Source: Tribonema minus (Eukaryota > Sar > Xanthophyceae > Tribonematales > Tribonemataceae). Taken from it: 64,000 nucleotides of DNA. The notes under the pieces were generated by a model, which was not told the DNA's origin, ran no database searches, and saw nothing but the letters and a program-made list of their open reading frames with translations. The position numbers and the translations under genes are program-made. How positions within the stretch are numbered: position 1 is the stretch's first letter; every line of letters begins with the position of its first letter. The stretch is taken from NCBI GenBank assembly GCA_017506865.1, contig JAFCMP010000002.1, forward strand, positions 620,001-684,000. Reading direction: 5' to 3'. Shown piece by piece: positions 1 through 8,043 of this stretch.

Positions 1-37
1 CTTAGTGCAGTTTCTGGCACTCACACCGGCATCTGTA

Positions 38-125
38 CTTTTTATTAATTCTCGCTCAGGGCGCGAAAAAGCCCAGATGATTGGCATCTAGCTGTAAGGA
101 ATCTACATGTCGTATGACAGTCTGA
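38..125 (-). mobile_element. Truncated copy of a short retroposon (3' tail)
   Basis: This stretch is almost identical (one visible mismatch) to 1598-1685 and matches 57581-57759 in inverted orientation. Read on the minus strand it is the 3' tail of the family, ending in an AATTAATAAA-type polyadenylation-like end. Homology stops at 125, so this copy is more strongly 5' truncated than the other two. I could not find a clear target duplication around it. Confidence 0.6.
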
Positions 126-189
126 CTACGCAAAGGCTGCCTTCCACACCTTAGACGACATGGTGCTTTCACGACGTAGTCGGTACAAT

Positions 190-372
190 ATGTCGCGACG
201 GTGCCGCCAGAAATCATGTCGCGACACTCGCGCACCATCTGCCCAGTTCATGTCGTCTAGACGACGGTGTTGACGCACCGTTCATTGAGTTCATGTCGTC
301 CATTCACGACACCGTCGCGCAAGATTGGCGCTCTTCATGTTGTGTCATGTCGTGCATGTCGTAGCATGTCGT
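190..372. repeat. Palindromic CATGTCG / GTCGTCTAGACGAC cluster, part 1
   Basis: A perfect 14-base palindrome GTCGTCTAGACGAC lies at 252-265, with TGTCGCGAC-type palindromes near 193 and 217, and a run of CATGTCG(T) heptamers at 290-372. The same words recur at 855-1085. No gene was recognised in 126-1588. The array could be a protein-binding platform or a subterminal repeat of an unrecognised element; the sequence does not decide. Confidence 0.5.
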
Positions 373-854
373 GTGTGCACACACCAGTGCACACAGCATT
401 GATTCCGCGGTAGCTTGCTGCTATCTGAGCGTATTCGCAGTAGGCGGATGACACTTCCGCAGGCTCTAGCTGATGAATTACTCTGACCGTGATGATCCAC
501 GTCAGAAGCTCAAAGTTCGGTGTATTTATCAGTTATCCCGAAAAGGTCCTCCTTGCGTGGTAAGACGCTGGGAGCTGGCGCTGATGTTGGTGATGCAGCC
601 ATACACCCCAGAGGTGCTCTGCAGTGAATCCAGGGCCCAATTGGCCAGAGCGTCTTGCAGTGAGACGGTGGTTCAAATCTGTTTCAGCCGCTGTTGGAAG
701 GTTGCGTCAACAGTGTTGTGGACATGATATTTACATCAGAGAGTAGGCAGCACTACGTAATGTGAGATTGGTGTGACAATGCTTTCGCAGCAGTCGTAGC
801 AGCGCAATAGCTGCAACAGCGGTCTCTCTATCGCACTTCAATTTCTAGCTTGAA

Positions 855-1085
855 CTATGTCGTTGTGTGTGTTGCTGTCACGACATAGTTGCGTGCTCCT
901 GGCAGAACCTATGTCGTCTAGACGACCATGTCGCGACATGCCTGTCAAAGTCCATGTCGTTCTAGACGACATGTGTCGCTTGCCACTGCTAAAAGCCCTG
1001 TCGTCTGGACGACCATGTCACGACGTACCCTCAAAGGATCATGTCTTCTAGACGACTATGTCGCGACATGATGTCGTCTAAGGTG
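855..1085. repeat. Palindromic CATGTCG / GTCGTCTAGACGAC cluster, part 2
   Basis: Perfect palindromes GTCGTCTAGACGAC (913-926) and CATGTCGCGACATG (927-940) sit end to end. They are followed by degenerate versions of the same pair near 955-975, 1001-1023 and 1043-1080, at roughly 50-base spacing. The alternation of a TCTAGA-centred and a CGCG-centred palindrome is regular. Reading frames through it are fragmentary and are not called as genes. Confidence 0.55.
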
Positions 1086-1588
1086 TGCTGCTTTCTCCTA
1101 CTGCTGATTTCCTGCCTCATGCGAAAGGTGACATGATAGACTCAATGTTGTCCTGTGTCATGTTTGCCTACTGTGCAGGTGCCCAAACTGGTCTCTCAAG
1201 CCCTCGTGGTTATTTCAAGCAAGAGAGATGATGCTCTTCCCTGGTATAGAAGGCTACAAAGTGCTCTTGGCGCGACTTTTGGAAGTCTCGGGATCAACGT
1301 AGAGCGCTCGGGCTGAAAGGTCCCTACCACAACAAGAAGGGAGGCTGGCAGGTGCAGTGGCTTAGTCAGTCTCATAATTGCAACTTGCTGTTTCAACACA
1401 CCATTGATCAGAGCAAGAGCACCATCTTTGATTAAAGTGATTTCACCATTTCTTTCGGTGATAATCCATAGCTGTTTTGGCACAAACTCTTGTGCCACTT
1501 CCGTGTCGTCACCACATGCCATTGGCTGTGAAACCCTAGTGTTTGCAGAGACTATTGACATCAGTCAGAAATGTTTCAAGAACTTGTC

Positions 1589-1803
1589 GTGAGTGTACTT
1601 TTTATTAATTCTCGCTCAGGGCGCGAAAAAGCCCAGATGATTGGCATCTAGCTGTAAGGAATCTACATGTCGTATCACAGTCTGAAAGTGTCGCAACGAC
1701 AACCACTCAAATGCCGCCGCCGCCAAATGGCATCTCGGGGTCCTCCCCTACGTCCTCCTCCATGTGCCCCCCCCCCCTGGATTCTGCCATGTGTGTGAGT
1801 GTA
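1589..1803 (-). mobile_element. Short non-LTR-like retroposon copy with 9-bp target duplication
   Basis: The body (1598-1794) is an inverted duplicate of 57581-57759. Both flanks read GTGAGTGTA (1589-1597 and 1795-1803), as expected of a target site duplication. On the minus strand the element runs from a G-rich 5' end through a short coding-like tail with a stop to an AATTAATAAA-like end. That looks like a 5'-truncated LINE or SINE tail rather than a cut-and-paste element. The right-hand duplication was later hit by the LTR retrotransposon, so the insertions are nested. Confidence 0.6.
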
Positions 1804-2185
1804 TGATACAGCAAAGCAGCCTGGAGTCTATGTTCTTGAGCAATAGAGCTGCTGAGCTGCTAGTGACATCAAAGTGCAACCAACTTGCAGGGCAAACATC
1901 AGTGGGGCAAACAAAGACACACCTGTGTAGACATGACTGAAGAAGGAGAGTGAGCCCAATGGATATGGCTCAGCTCCAGAGGTCTTGCTGTCTCCCAGCC
2001 AGGATGGCCTCTTGTTGCTTGCCTTGTAGGTGCCTCGAGCACTTGTTGTTGAAGCAAAAAAAGCCGTCCTCCTAGTTGCTGGCACAGGGCTTGAAGTTGA
2101 AGTACCGGTCCAGAGAACGGTCTCCCCCTTCCAGAGCTCCTGGCATTTCATGCTACTTGTAGCATAAAACAGAGAACTTGTATCA
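1804..2185 (-). repeat. 3' LTR (element-sense), 382 bp
   Basis: The ends TGATACA and TGTATCA are perfect 7-base inverted repeats. Compared with the other LTR it has an extra 38 bases near its TGTATCA end (around 2085-2122), bordered by a GG repeat, so the other LTR probably suffered a microhomology deletion. The polypurine tract abuts its plus-strand right edge. Confidence 0.88.
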
Positions 2186-2197
2186 TCCCTCTTCTTT
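2186..2197 (-). other. Polypurine tract of the LTR element
   Basis: Read on the minus strand this is AAAGAAGAGGGA, directly abutting the LTR. Position and base composition are those of a plus-strand primer tract, and this fixes the element orientation. Confidence 0.7.
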
Positions 2198-2438
2198 GAA
2201 AGGGCCGCCGTCCGCGGCGCCCACTAGACTGGTGCGCGGAAGTCGACGTTTTATGATACTTGATATTCAGCAATCCGCCTGCTCTGTCGCATCATAGCCA
2301 GGTTCTTGTCTTGTCTAGGTTTAGGGTGCGTCACCGTTCACCGTTCCTTCACGCCAAGCGCGTGAGCTCAACACGGCTTCAGGGTCAACACCGATGCTTC
2401 ACCGCTCCTTCGCACCACGCGTGCGAGTTCAACGCGAT

Positions 2439-3293
2439 TCAACATTTGCGCAGGCGTTTCTGGGGTCTAGTATCCCCGGTCTCGTGACTTGCAGCTGGCA
2501 AATCAATTTGTATGTCGGCCTTGAGCGGCTCCTCGGCGAGCTCGCGTGCCAGCATGAGGTTCCAAGATGAAGGTTCAGCTCGAGCGTCATCACGGTAATA
2601 TTCGGCTCTGAGCTTCAAACGCTTCTCTAGAGGCTTTTGTCCTCGCGTGTTGGGGAACTCCACATCAAAAGTGAATTCTCCACAATCGCGCTTGGCGGAC
2701 ACAAGCCTAAGCAAGACGCCGCGGCTCCATCCGGAAGGGAACCGGTAGCGGAGAACTTGGCCAACGTAGAGTGGTCCAAAGTCAGTTGGCAAGCATGGAC
2801 TCACAGTCACTCTTACATTAGCAGGCGGGTCAGCCGTAAGGCTGGAGTCAAAGGCAGGTTCTGGCTCGTTGCGCTGACGCGCTAACCTACGCAGTCTGTC
2901 GCGCACGCCTTCGGCCATGAGCTTAGCAGCCCGTACCTGAGAAGACGTTAAGTCCTCCCACGTGCCATCAGAGTAGCGTACACGCCAGCGGGACAGCGCG
3001 AAGTCACGTACCTGGCCCCACAAGTAGTCAGTCGAGTTCGGCACATCATTGACTTGCCGGACCACTTGCGTGCCGCAAGGGTATCGCAGCAATGCAGCAT
3101 CTTTGGACAGCGTGCAATCTTCGCGAGGAAGGTGACGTTCAGCGTATGGGGGAGCGTATGCTTGACAAGACCGTTGGCACTTGCATGTTAGCCACGTTCT
3201 TGTATGCGCATAGTGAGCCAGCAGTACGCGCACTTGACACCAGCGCACCATTGACTGCTCCAGATGCCAGTGACGCTCCAGCAGTATGCGCAC
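2439..3293 (-). CDS. Retrotransposon ORF with Tudor-like repeats
   Basis: This ORF lies at the 3' end of the element, in the same orientation as the integrase. Two segments resemble Tudor/Agenet-type chromatin reader folds. One is centred on RWRVRYSDGTWEDLTSSQV, at about residues 103-121. The second, about residues 176-246, has a YVGQVLRYRFPSGWSRGVLL core followed by FDVEFPNTRGQKPLEKRLKL and a closing PSSWNLML. Such a W-x-V-x-Y-x-D-G-x-x-E-D-L pattern is common downstream of integrase in algal and protist retroelements; that part is family knowledge. The first 70 or so residues are antisense to the methyltransferase N-terminus and may not be translated. The element-sense start is unclear. It may be a separate ORF or the tail of a broken polyprotein. 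Confidence 0.5.
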   Translation of the reverse strand: MRILLERHWHLEQSMVRWCQVRVLLAHYAHTRTWLTCKCQRSCQAYAPPYAERHLPREDCTLSKDAALLRYPCGTQVVRQVNDVPNSTDYLWGQVRDFALSRWRVRYSDGTWEDLTSSQVRAAKLMAEGVRDRLRRLARQRNEPEPAFDSSLTADPPANVRVTVSPCLPTDFGPLYVGQVLRYRFPSGWSRGVLLRLVSAKRDCGEFTFDVEFPNTRGQKPLEKRLKLRAEYYRDDARAEPSSWNLMLARELAEEPLKADIQIDLPAASHETGDTRPQKRLRKC

Positions 3294-4609
3294 TTGACAC
3301 TAGCGCACCTTTGACTGTTCTGGGCACCAGTGACACAACCAGTTGCGCGCCGCTTGCAGCGCGAGATGTCACTAATGATGTTGCCACTCCGCAGCCAGGT
3401 AAGACCGACGTTTCTGACTCTGACCCCAGATGCGTTGCACCTACTTCCACCACTTCGCCCGTGTCATATCCGCAGACTAAGGAGGCGTCTGATGCCGACG
3501 CGGGGCGTTCGGACAGAAGGCGGCTGCGGGTGGCAGAGTTGTGCTGTGGAATAGGGGGTGTACATAGGGGGTTGCAGGAGTTCGCACGTGCAGCAGACGT
3601 TGACGTGCAGGTGGTCTTAGCGGTAGACAACTGCAAGCGTACATGTGAGGAGTACAGCAAACTCTTCCCTGACACCGAGGTCATATGTGCAGATGTATCT
3701 AGCCCCCAAGTTCGCGAGAGGCTCAAGCACCTCAAGCCAGACGCGATTTGGAATACATCTTCTTGTGTTGAGTTTTCCCCTGCGGGAATGGGGATTGAAG
3801 GCGATGCAGCACGCACGCTTGTACATGTTGCAGAGATTGCTGCCGATTGCCTGCCAGCTCTAGTCATCAACGAAAACGTGCCTAGGATGCTCCTATCAAG
3901 CTCATGGCGTGACTTCTGCCGCGTCGTGGGTACAAAGGGGTACTCCACCTATGAGGTGCAGTTTCGTGGGACCGACGTTAATGGTGCATCTTCACGTGAG
4001 CGCGTCTATACTGTGTCAGCTGCAAATGCTGCTCGGTTGCCTGAACGATTTGCACGCTTGAATGCAATTCTCAATGAGCGCTTTCGCACCAGCAAGCCAC
4101 GTACGGTCCGTGAACATCTTGGTTGCTCCCATGACACGTTTTATTGGGACCCGAGGCAACCCACGACGCAAGGCGTGCTGTCTACTGACATGCCGCTCCC
4201 TAGCCCTGTTACTCGCCAGCCTGGGCGGGGCCCCTCCTCGTCTTATCAGCCACGTGAGAAAGACGCAGGACCAGTTAATAAGGCCCTTGTCTTGACTGTT
4301 GATCAGGTCATGAACTTGCTGGGCTACTTTGAGCCACATCCTTCCGGGACTGTCACTCAGATGAAGCGCTGGGCTGCAAACTTAGTGCAACCCAATTGCG
4401 TGTCAGCGCTCATGCTTGCCTTGCACGCGGTTGCTGCCTTGCCGGAGGAATGGCCAAGCCCTCGCGATGCTACTGGCGTCTTACCAGGTGAGGTTGTAGT
4501 GCATGATCGCACTTCTCCCCCGCCAGAATGGATGGTAGACTCCGGTCCTGATCGGCCTGCAATACTGCGCCTCTTTATTACTCCGACACAGTTTAATCCG
4601 TGCACTTAG
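3092..4609 (+). CDS. C5 cytosine DNA methyltransferase carried by the LTR element
   Basis: The 505-residue ORF would methylate cytosine in DNA using S-adenosylmethionine. Motif I is VAELCCGIGGVHRGL (about 147-161). Motif IV is NTSSCVEFSPAG with the catalytic Cys at 225; the usual proline before it is Ser. Motif VI is NENV (260-263), motif VIII lies in GASSRERVYTVSA (298-310), and motif X-like AANLVQPNCVSALMLAL is near the C-terminus. The first 130 residues are low complexity and contain a 60-base tandem repeat (3212-3331). The gene lies on the strand opposite to the integrase, inside intact LTRs, so it needs its own or an antisense LTR promoter. Capture of DNA methyltransferases by LTR retrotransposons is known from dinoflagellates and charophytes; placement antisense to pol is the unusual part. 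The ATG at 3092 is the first in the ORF. No frameshift is visible. Confidence 0.85.
   Translation: MQHLWTACNLREEGDVQRMGERMLDKTVGTCMLATFLYAHSEPAVRALDTSAPLTAPDASDAPAVCALDTSAPLTVLGTSDTTSCAPLAARDVTNDVATPQPGKTDVSDSDPRCVAPTSTTSPVSYPQTKEASDADAGRSDRRRLRVAELCCGIGGVHRGLQEFARAADVDVQVVLAVDNCKRTCEEYSKLFPDTEVICADVSSPQVRERLKHLKPDAIWNTSSCVEFSPAGMGIEGDAARTLVHVAEIAADCLPALVINENVPRMLLSSSWRDFCRVVGTKGYSTYEVQFRGTDVNGASSRERVYTVSAANAARLPERFARLNAILNERFRTSKPRTVREHLGCSHDTFYWDPRQPTTQGVLSTDMPLPSPVTRQPGRGPSSSYQPREKDAGPVNKALVLTVDQVMNLLGYFEPHPSGTVTQMKRWAANLVQPNCVSALMLALHAVAALPEEWPSPRDATGVLPGEVVVHDRTSPPPEWMVDSGPDRPAILRLFITPTQFNPCT
3212..3331 (+). repeat. Two 60-base tandem repeats inside the methyltransferase N-terminus
   Basis: Two units encode the near-identical peptides PAVRALDTSAPLTAPDASDA and PAVCALDTSAPLTVLGTSDT. 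The unit length is a multiple of three, so the frame is kept. This lies before motif I in the low-complexity leader. Confidence 0.75.
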
Positions 4610-5248
4610 GCCACGAAGGTGTTCTGAAGTACTGCGTCCGCGACGGGGTCGCGCTGGCGGTGCAACAGACACATAGGGACGCTGCTATGTACTTAGACTG
4701 CCCAGCGTCTATCAGTTGCTCGCATGCTATGGCAAGTCCGTGCTGTTTAGTCCTGCAGACGACAGCATGCGATCAACGAAGCTCACGGTGTTTCCCTTCC
4801 AGCACACGGCTGCTAGGCACAACTGGCTGTACTGTCAGACTAGGTGCTCCAGCTACTTTGAGGAATCCGTGAGCATGGACACGCAACCATGCAACAGCGT
4901 TTTCCGTCAGTTAGTGTGAGCGCCGCTAACTGATTCGTGCACCTCGGCACAATGTTGCGTGCAGCGTGAAAACTCATGTATGCAACGGGACTGATCACCC
5001 CGACGCATTTTGAGTTGACAATGTGGAGTTGTCCACACGCTGGCTAGACTCGCCTAGGCCGACCCTGGCACGCTTTTTCAAGTGGAAAGGGGAATTATCG
5101 GCTTCTGCATAACCTCTGAGCAGATTGCATAAACTTTGAGCACTTTGAAAATCTTGAGCGCTCTGGCACGCCGTCGACGCGCACATTTTGAGCGTTTGCC
5201 CGCTCTACACAGAAGTGCGTACTAGCGACGAGTTGCCAACTTTGTCGT
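4610..5248. other. Spacer between methyltransferase and gag-like frame
   Basis: A plus-strand frame at about 4716-4919 reads for 67 codons (ending NSVFRQLV then stop) and could be a remnant, but it has no recognised motif. No RT, protease or RNase H signature was seen on either strand here. Confidence 0.35.
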
Positions 5249-5860
5249 GTGTCTCAGGGAGGAAGTGCTATCCACACTGGCAACGCCGAACAGCCTGCGA
5301 CGGCCTTAGCCTCCGTTGGGGAAACGGGTGGCGCGGGAACCGGCGGTGAGAGTAGCGGTGGCGGTGCGGATCCGCAGGCACAGCCCCCCCCTGTGCACCC
5401 TGTGTCGGCGCCTCCTGCCGATCAGGGCGGCATGTCGGCTGCGGTCGCCTCGACCCCTGCGAGCGCTGGGACTGCACCGACTGCCACTCCGCCTGTCACT
5501 GCCGCTCAAGCTCAAGGTCCCCCCGCGTCCTCCGGAAACCTGCCGGTGGCGACATCCGCCGCACCTGCCCCGGCTTCCGGTGATGGTCGAGAGCAGATGG
5601 ACGACATCGTCCGAGGACTTCGCGCCGCTCTCCCCGCTATTAGCGACGAGGCTCTGCGCCGTGCTGCAGAGCGCGTGAGCGCTTCGGTGCGTCCAGCTAC
5701 CAGCACCACTGCTAGCCTCGACCCAGCCATCCTCTTCAGCGCCGGCACCGCTGCAACTCCTACCTTGGTGCTTGAGCTCATACAAAGCATGAAAAGTGTC
5801 CAGTACCCATGGTGGTATGAACACCAGTTCTACAAGCTCTTTCTCGCGCACCCACTCTGA
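5249..5860 (+). CDS. Possible gag-like fragment, antisense to the integrase
   Basis: The plus-strand frame begins with Ala/Pro/Gly/Thr-rich sequence and continues into a plausible helical segment, MDDIVRGLRAALPAISDEAL, with LVLELIQSMKS further on. This is the look of a retroelement gag N-terminus, but I recognise no nucleocapsid knuckle or other diagnostic motif. After about 5790 the frame simply overlaps the integrase C-terminus in antisense, so any real protein is broken there. The upstream end of the frame is a GTG; the first ATG is at about 5432. The minus strand is also open, so which strand codes is uncertain. Confidence 0.3.
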   Translation: MSQGGSAIHTGNAEQPATALASVGETGGAGTGGESSGGGADPQAQPPPVHPVSAPPADQGGMSAAVASTPASAGTAPTATPPVTAAQAQGPPASSGNLPVATSAAPAPASGDGREQMDDIVRGLRAALPAISDEALRRAAERVSASVRPATSTTASLDPAILFSAGTAATPTLVLELIQSMKSVQYPWWYEHQFYKLFLAHPL

Positions 5861-7696
5861 AGTAGTGCCGTCGCGCGCCAGCCACTTGTATGACCAGCCG
5901 CCGTCCTGGTCAGCTCTGCGGTCCAGTATCTGGCACAATTGCTGGTCAGGGTCCAGCTCTTGCAGTTGCGCGGAGTCCAGGAGGGCATGTACTCCCTCAA
6001 TGTCAAGTCGCGCGGGTCTGGGGTGATATGGCTTCATGTTTTCAACATGCGCGGTGGTCTCGCGTATGCGCGTGCCCATGAGTTGGCATTGAAAAGAAAG
6101 CCCTGAGTCACCGTACGGAGCTACTAGCTTCCAGGGGCCAGTGAAATGCTCCTCAATGGCACTTGCGTGGCCGCGTGAAGGTGGTTTCTTGATCCACACA
6201 TAGTCACCGACCTCCAAGTGTATAGTGCGTTGGATTTGGTCATTGCGAGCTTGAATGCGCTCAGCACGTTGCTGCAGCGCCTCGCCAACCGCCTCCTCAG
6301 CAAGTTTAAGATTTTCTTGCAGACGCTTTACCTCAGCATGTAGGTCTTGTGGACTTGCAACCTCAGAGGTCAAAGCGTCAAGAGGGAAGCGTGCTTCGCG
6401 ACCATAAACACAGAAGAATGGGGTCAGACCCGTCTCCTCCCTAGGCGTGTTCCTGAGCGCAAATTGCACGGCATCAAGGTATACATGCCAGCGTGCCTGG
6501 TAGCGAGAACAGAGTCTAGCAAGCGCTCGCTTGACGCGCCCATTCATGTTCTCAACGACGCCGTTAGACTGGGGGTGATATGCGCTGGTTTCAATCTTGT
6601 GCACTTTAAAGAAGGTACAGAGCGTGGTTATCAGCGCACTCATGAATTCTGCGGCCCTGTCAGACATCAGCTCTTCCACAAGCGCGCCGCACTCAAAGAG
6701 CACTCTTGCCAGTAGGGGTGCGGCCTCAGCTGCTGATCGTGTCTTTACGGGGAAAAGCCAACAGTAGCCTGACCTAGCTTCGGTGATGATGAGCAAGTAT
6801 CGATGCCCTTCTGAGGAAAGGACGCCGACTTCGGTGTAGTCCACATGCAAGCGTTGCCACATGTGTGTAGATGGCATCAGTGCTTGCTTGTACCTGGCAG
6901 TGGACTGCGGTTTGGTTTGTTGACAAGGGACGCATGAGCGTACGTAGTCTCGGACGTCAGCGCCTAACCCTCTCCAATACATGCGTTCCAGCACCTTGGC
7001 GTGCGTGGCAGCGGTCGAGGGGTGTTGAGCACTGCCATCATCATGGCAAAGACGGAGCACTAGTGGCTTCAAAGCGTCGGGGATCACCCACTGAGTAATT
7101 AAGGTGCCCTTCTTTGACCGACTTGCCATGAAGTGCACGAGTAAACCGTCAGGTTCAACTGTGAAAAACTCTTGGTTCTGGCTGACAAATTTGGCAAGGC
7201 TAGGGTCAGGGGTCTGGCCTTGTGTTTCCAGATAGTGCTTCACAGATGAACAGAAATGGTCACTTTCCTGCCAACGCACAAAGTTTTTGCGTTCCAGCAT
7301 AGCAGGTGAAGACTCTAGGCGTGAGTCAGACTCTCCAGTCTGGGTTGACATATTGTCATCTGAAGTATCTGCTTCAGCGTCTTCAGCTCCAAGGGCAAGG
7401 TCAGTGATTTCGCTAGTTTCGGTTGGAGCAGTTGCATCTCTAAGCGGCGAGAGTATCGCAGCGCAGCTGTCCCAAATGTGCTCAGAATACGAGCCCAATT
7501 TCATGCTGCAAAGCATGGAAACGAGGGGAGTGTTTTCTAGTTCTGGTTCACCTCCCTCTTCTTTGAAAAGCGCGGTGTGCACGCACGCGCTCTCGTGCAT
7601 GGTATCACTGAGGTCATGTACCTCCTGAGGTGTCAATGTACCCATGCGGTTGCTCAGTTTTGTAGATATTGTCGCCGGCAAGTGGAGCTGAGCCAT
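5306..7696 (-). CDS. Integrase with zinc-binding H2C2 and C-terminal chromodomain
   Basis: This is the Ty3/gypsy integrase, which joins retrotransposon cDNA to the host chromosome. Order, counted from the upstream end of the open frame at 7771: a pol-like linker; a zinc-binding region with His near 250-257 and Cys in SCVPC (280 and 283); a catalytic core with D311 (HVDYTEV), D371 (MSDRAAEF) and E407 (GVVENMNG), the last two 35 residues apart (DD35E); and a chromodomain-like segment near 610-650 (CQILDRRADQDGG, YKWLARDGTTSEW). The ATG at 7696 uses the last base of the LTR plus the TGG that starts the primer site, so nothing lies between the LTR and this ORF. Gag, protease, RT and RNase H are therefore absent. 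The frame stays open to 5306, but after about 5790 it is low complexity and probably not conserved. Confidence 0.82.
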   Translation of the reverse strand: MAQLHLPATISTKLSNRMGTLTPQEVHDLSDTMHESACVHTALFKEEGGEPELENTPLVSMLCSMKLGSYSEHIWDSCAAILSPLRDATAPTETSEITDLALGAEDAEADTSDDNMSTQTGESDSRLESSPAMLERKNFVRWQESDHFCSSVKHYLETQGQTPDPSLAKFVSQNQEFFTVEPDGLLVHFMASRSKKGTLITQWVIPDALKPLVLRLCHDDGSAQHPSTAATHAKVLERMYWRGLGADVRDYVRSCVPCQQTKPQSTARYKQALMPSTHMWQRLHVDYTEVGVLSSEGHRYLLIITEARSGYCWLFPVKTRSAAEAAPLLARVLFECGALVEELMSDRAAEFMSALITTLCTFFKVHKIETSAYHPQSNGVVENMNGRVKRALARLCSRYQARWHVYLDAVQFALRNTPREETGLTPFFCVYGREARFPLDALTSEVASPQDLHAEVKRLQENLKLAEEAVGEALQQRAERIQARNDQIQRTIHLEVGDYVWIKKPPSRGHASAIEEHFTGPWKLVAPYGDSGLSFQCQLMGTRIRETTAHVENMKPYHPRPARLDIEGVHALLDSAQLQELDPDQQLCQILDRRADQDGGWSYKWLARDGTTSEWVREKELVELVFIPPWVLDTFHALYELKHQGRSCSGAGAEEDGWVEASSGAGSWTHRSAHALCSTAQSLVANSGESGAKSSDDVVHLLSTITGSRGRCGGCRHRQVSGGRGGTLSLSGSDRRSGSRCSPSARRGRGDRSRHAALIGRRRRHRVHRGGLCLRIRTATATLTAGSRATRFPNGG
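7678..7695 (-). other. Primer binding site of the LTR element
   Basis: Immediately inside the 5' LTR the minus strand reads TGGCTCAGCTCCACTTGC, starting with the TGG complementary to a tRNA CCA end. I cannot name the tRNA. The site overlaps the start of the integrase ORF. Confidence 0.6.
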
Positions 7697-8039
7697 GATA
7701 CAGCAAAGCAGCCTGGAGTCTATGTTCTTGAGCAATAGAGCTGCTGAGCTGCTAGTGACATCAAAGTGCAACCAACTTGCAGGGCAAACATCAGTGGGGC
7801 AAACAAAGACACACCTGTGTAGACATGACTGAAGAAGGAGAGTGAGCCCAATGGATATGGCTCAGCTCCAGAGGTCTTGCTGTCTCCCAGCCAGGATGGC
7901 CTCTTGTTGCTTGCCTTGTAGGTGCCTCGAGCACTTGTTGTTGAAGCAAAAAAAGCCGTCCTCCTAGTTGCTGGTCTCCCCCTTCCAGAGCTCCTGGCAT
8001 TTCATGCTACTTGTAGCATAAAACAGAGAACTTGTATCA
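7696..8039 (-). repeat. 5' LTR (element-sense), 344 bp
   Basis: This is the partner of 1804-2185 with the same TGATACA and TGTATCA ends, lacking 38 bases present in the other copy. It is followed at 8040-8043 by the TGTA duplication. Confidence 0.88.
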
Positions 8040-8043
8040 TGTA

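Larger units (their letters stand above)
1804..8039 (-). mobile_element. LTR retrotransposon (Ty3/gypsy chromovirus-like) with integrase and antisense DNA methyltransferase
   Basis: Two direct repeats (1804-2185 and 7696-8039) both begin TGATACA and end TGTATCA, and are flanked by the 4-bp duplication TGTA (1800-1803 and 8040-8043). A tRNA-type primer site starting TGG directly follows the right repeat on the minus strand, and a polypurine tract precedes the left repeat, so the element reads on the minus strand. Apart from one 38-bp indel the LTRs look identical by eye, which implies a recent insertion. The 5.5-kb interior holds an integrase with chromodomain (minus), a gag-like reading frame and a cytosine methyltransferase (both plus), and a Tudor-like ORF (minus). 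I see no protease, reverse transcriptase or RNase H, so the element is probably non-autonomous or rearranged. Confidence 0.88.

Noticed and set aside
1..1590. A second LTR pair formed by the 38-125 and 1598-1685 direct repeats
   Set aside because: The second copy is part of a longer unit with its own target duplication and an inverted relative at 57581-57759; there are no TG...CA ends, primer site or polypurine tract.
2260..2487. Short plus-strand frame next to the left LTR
   Set aside because: It has no motif and overlaps the leader region of the element.
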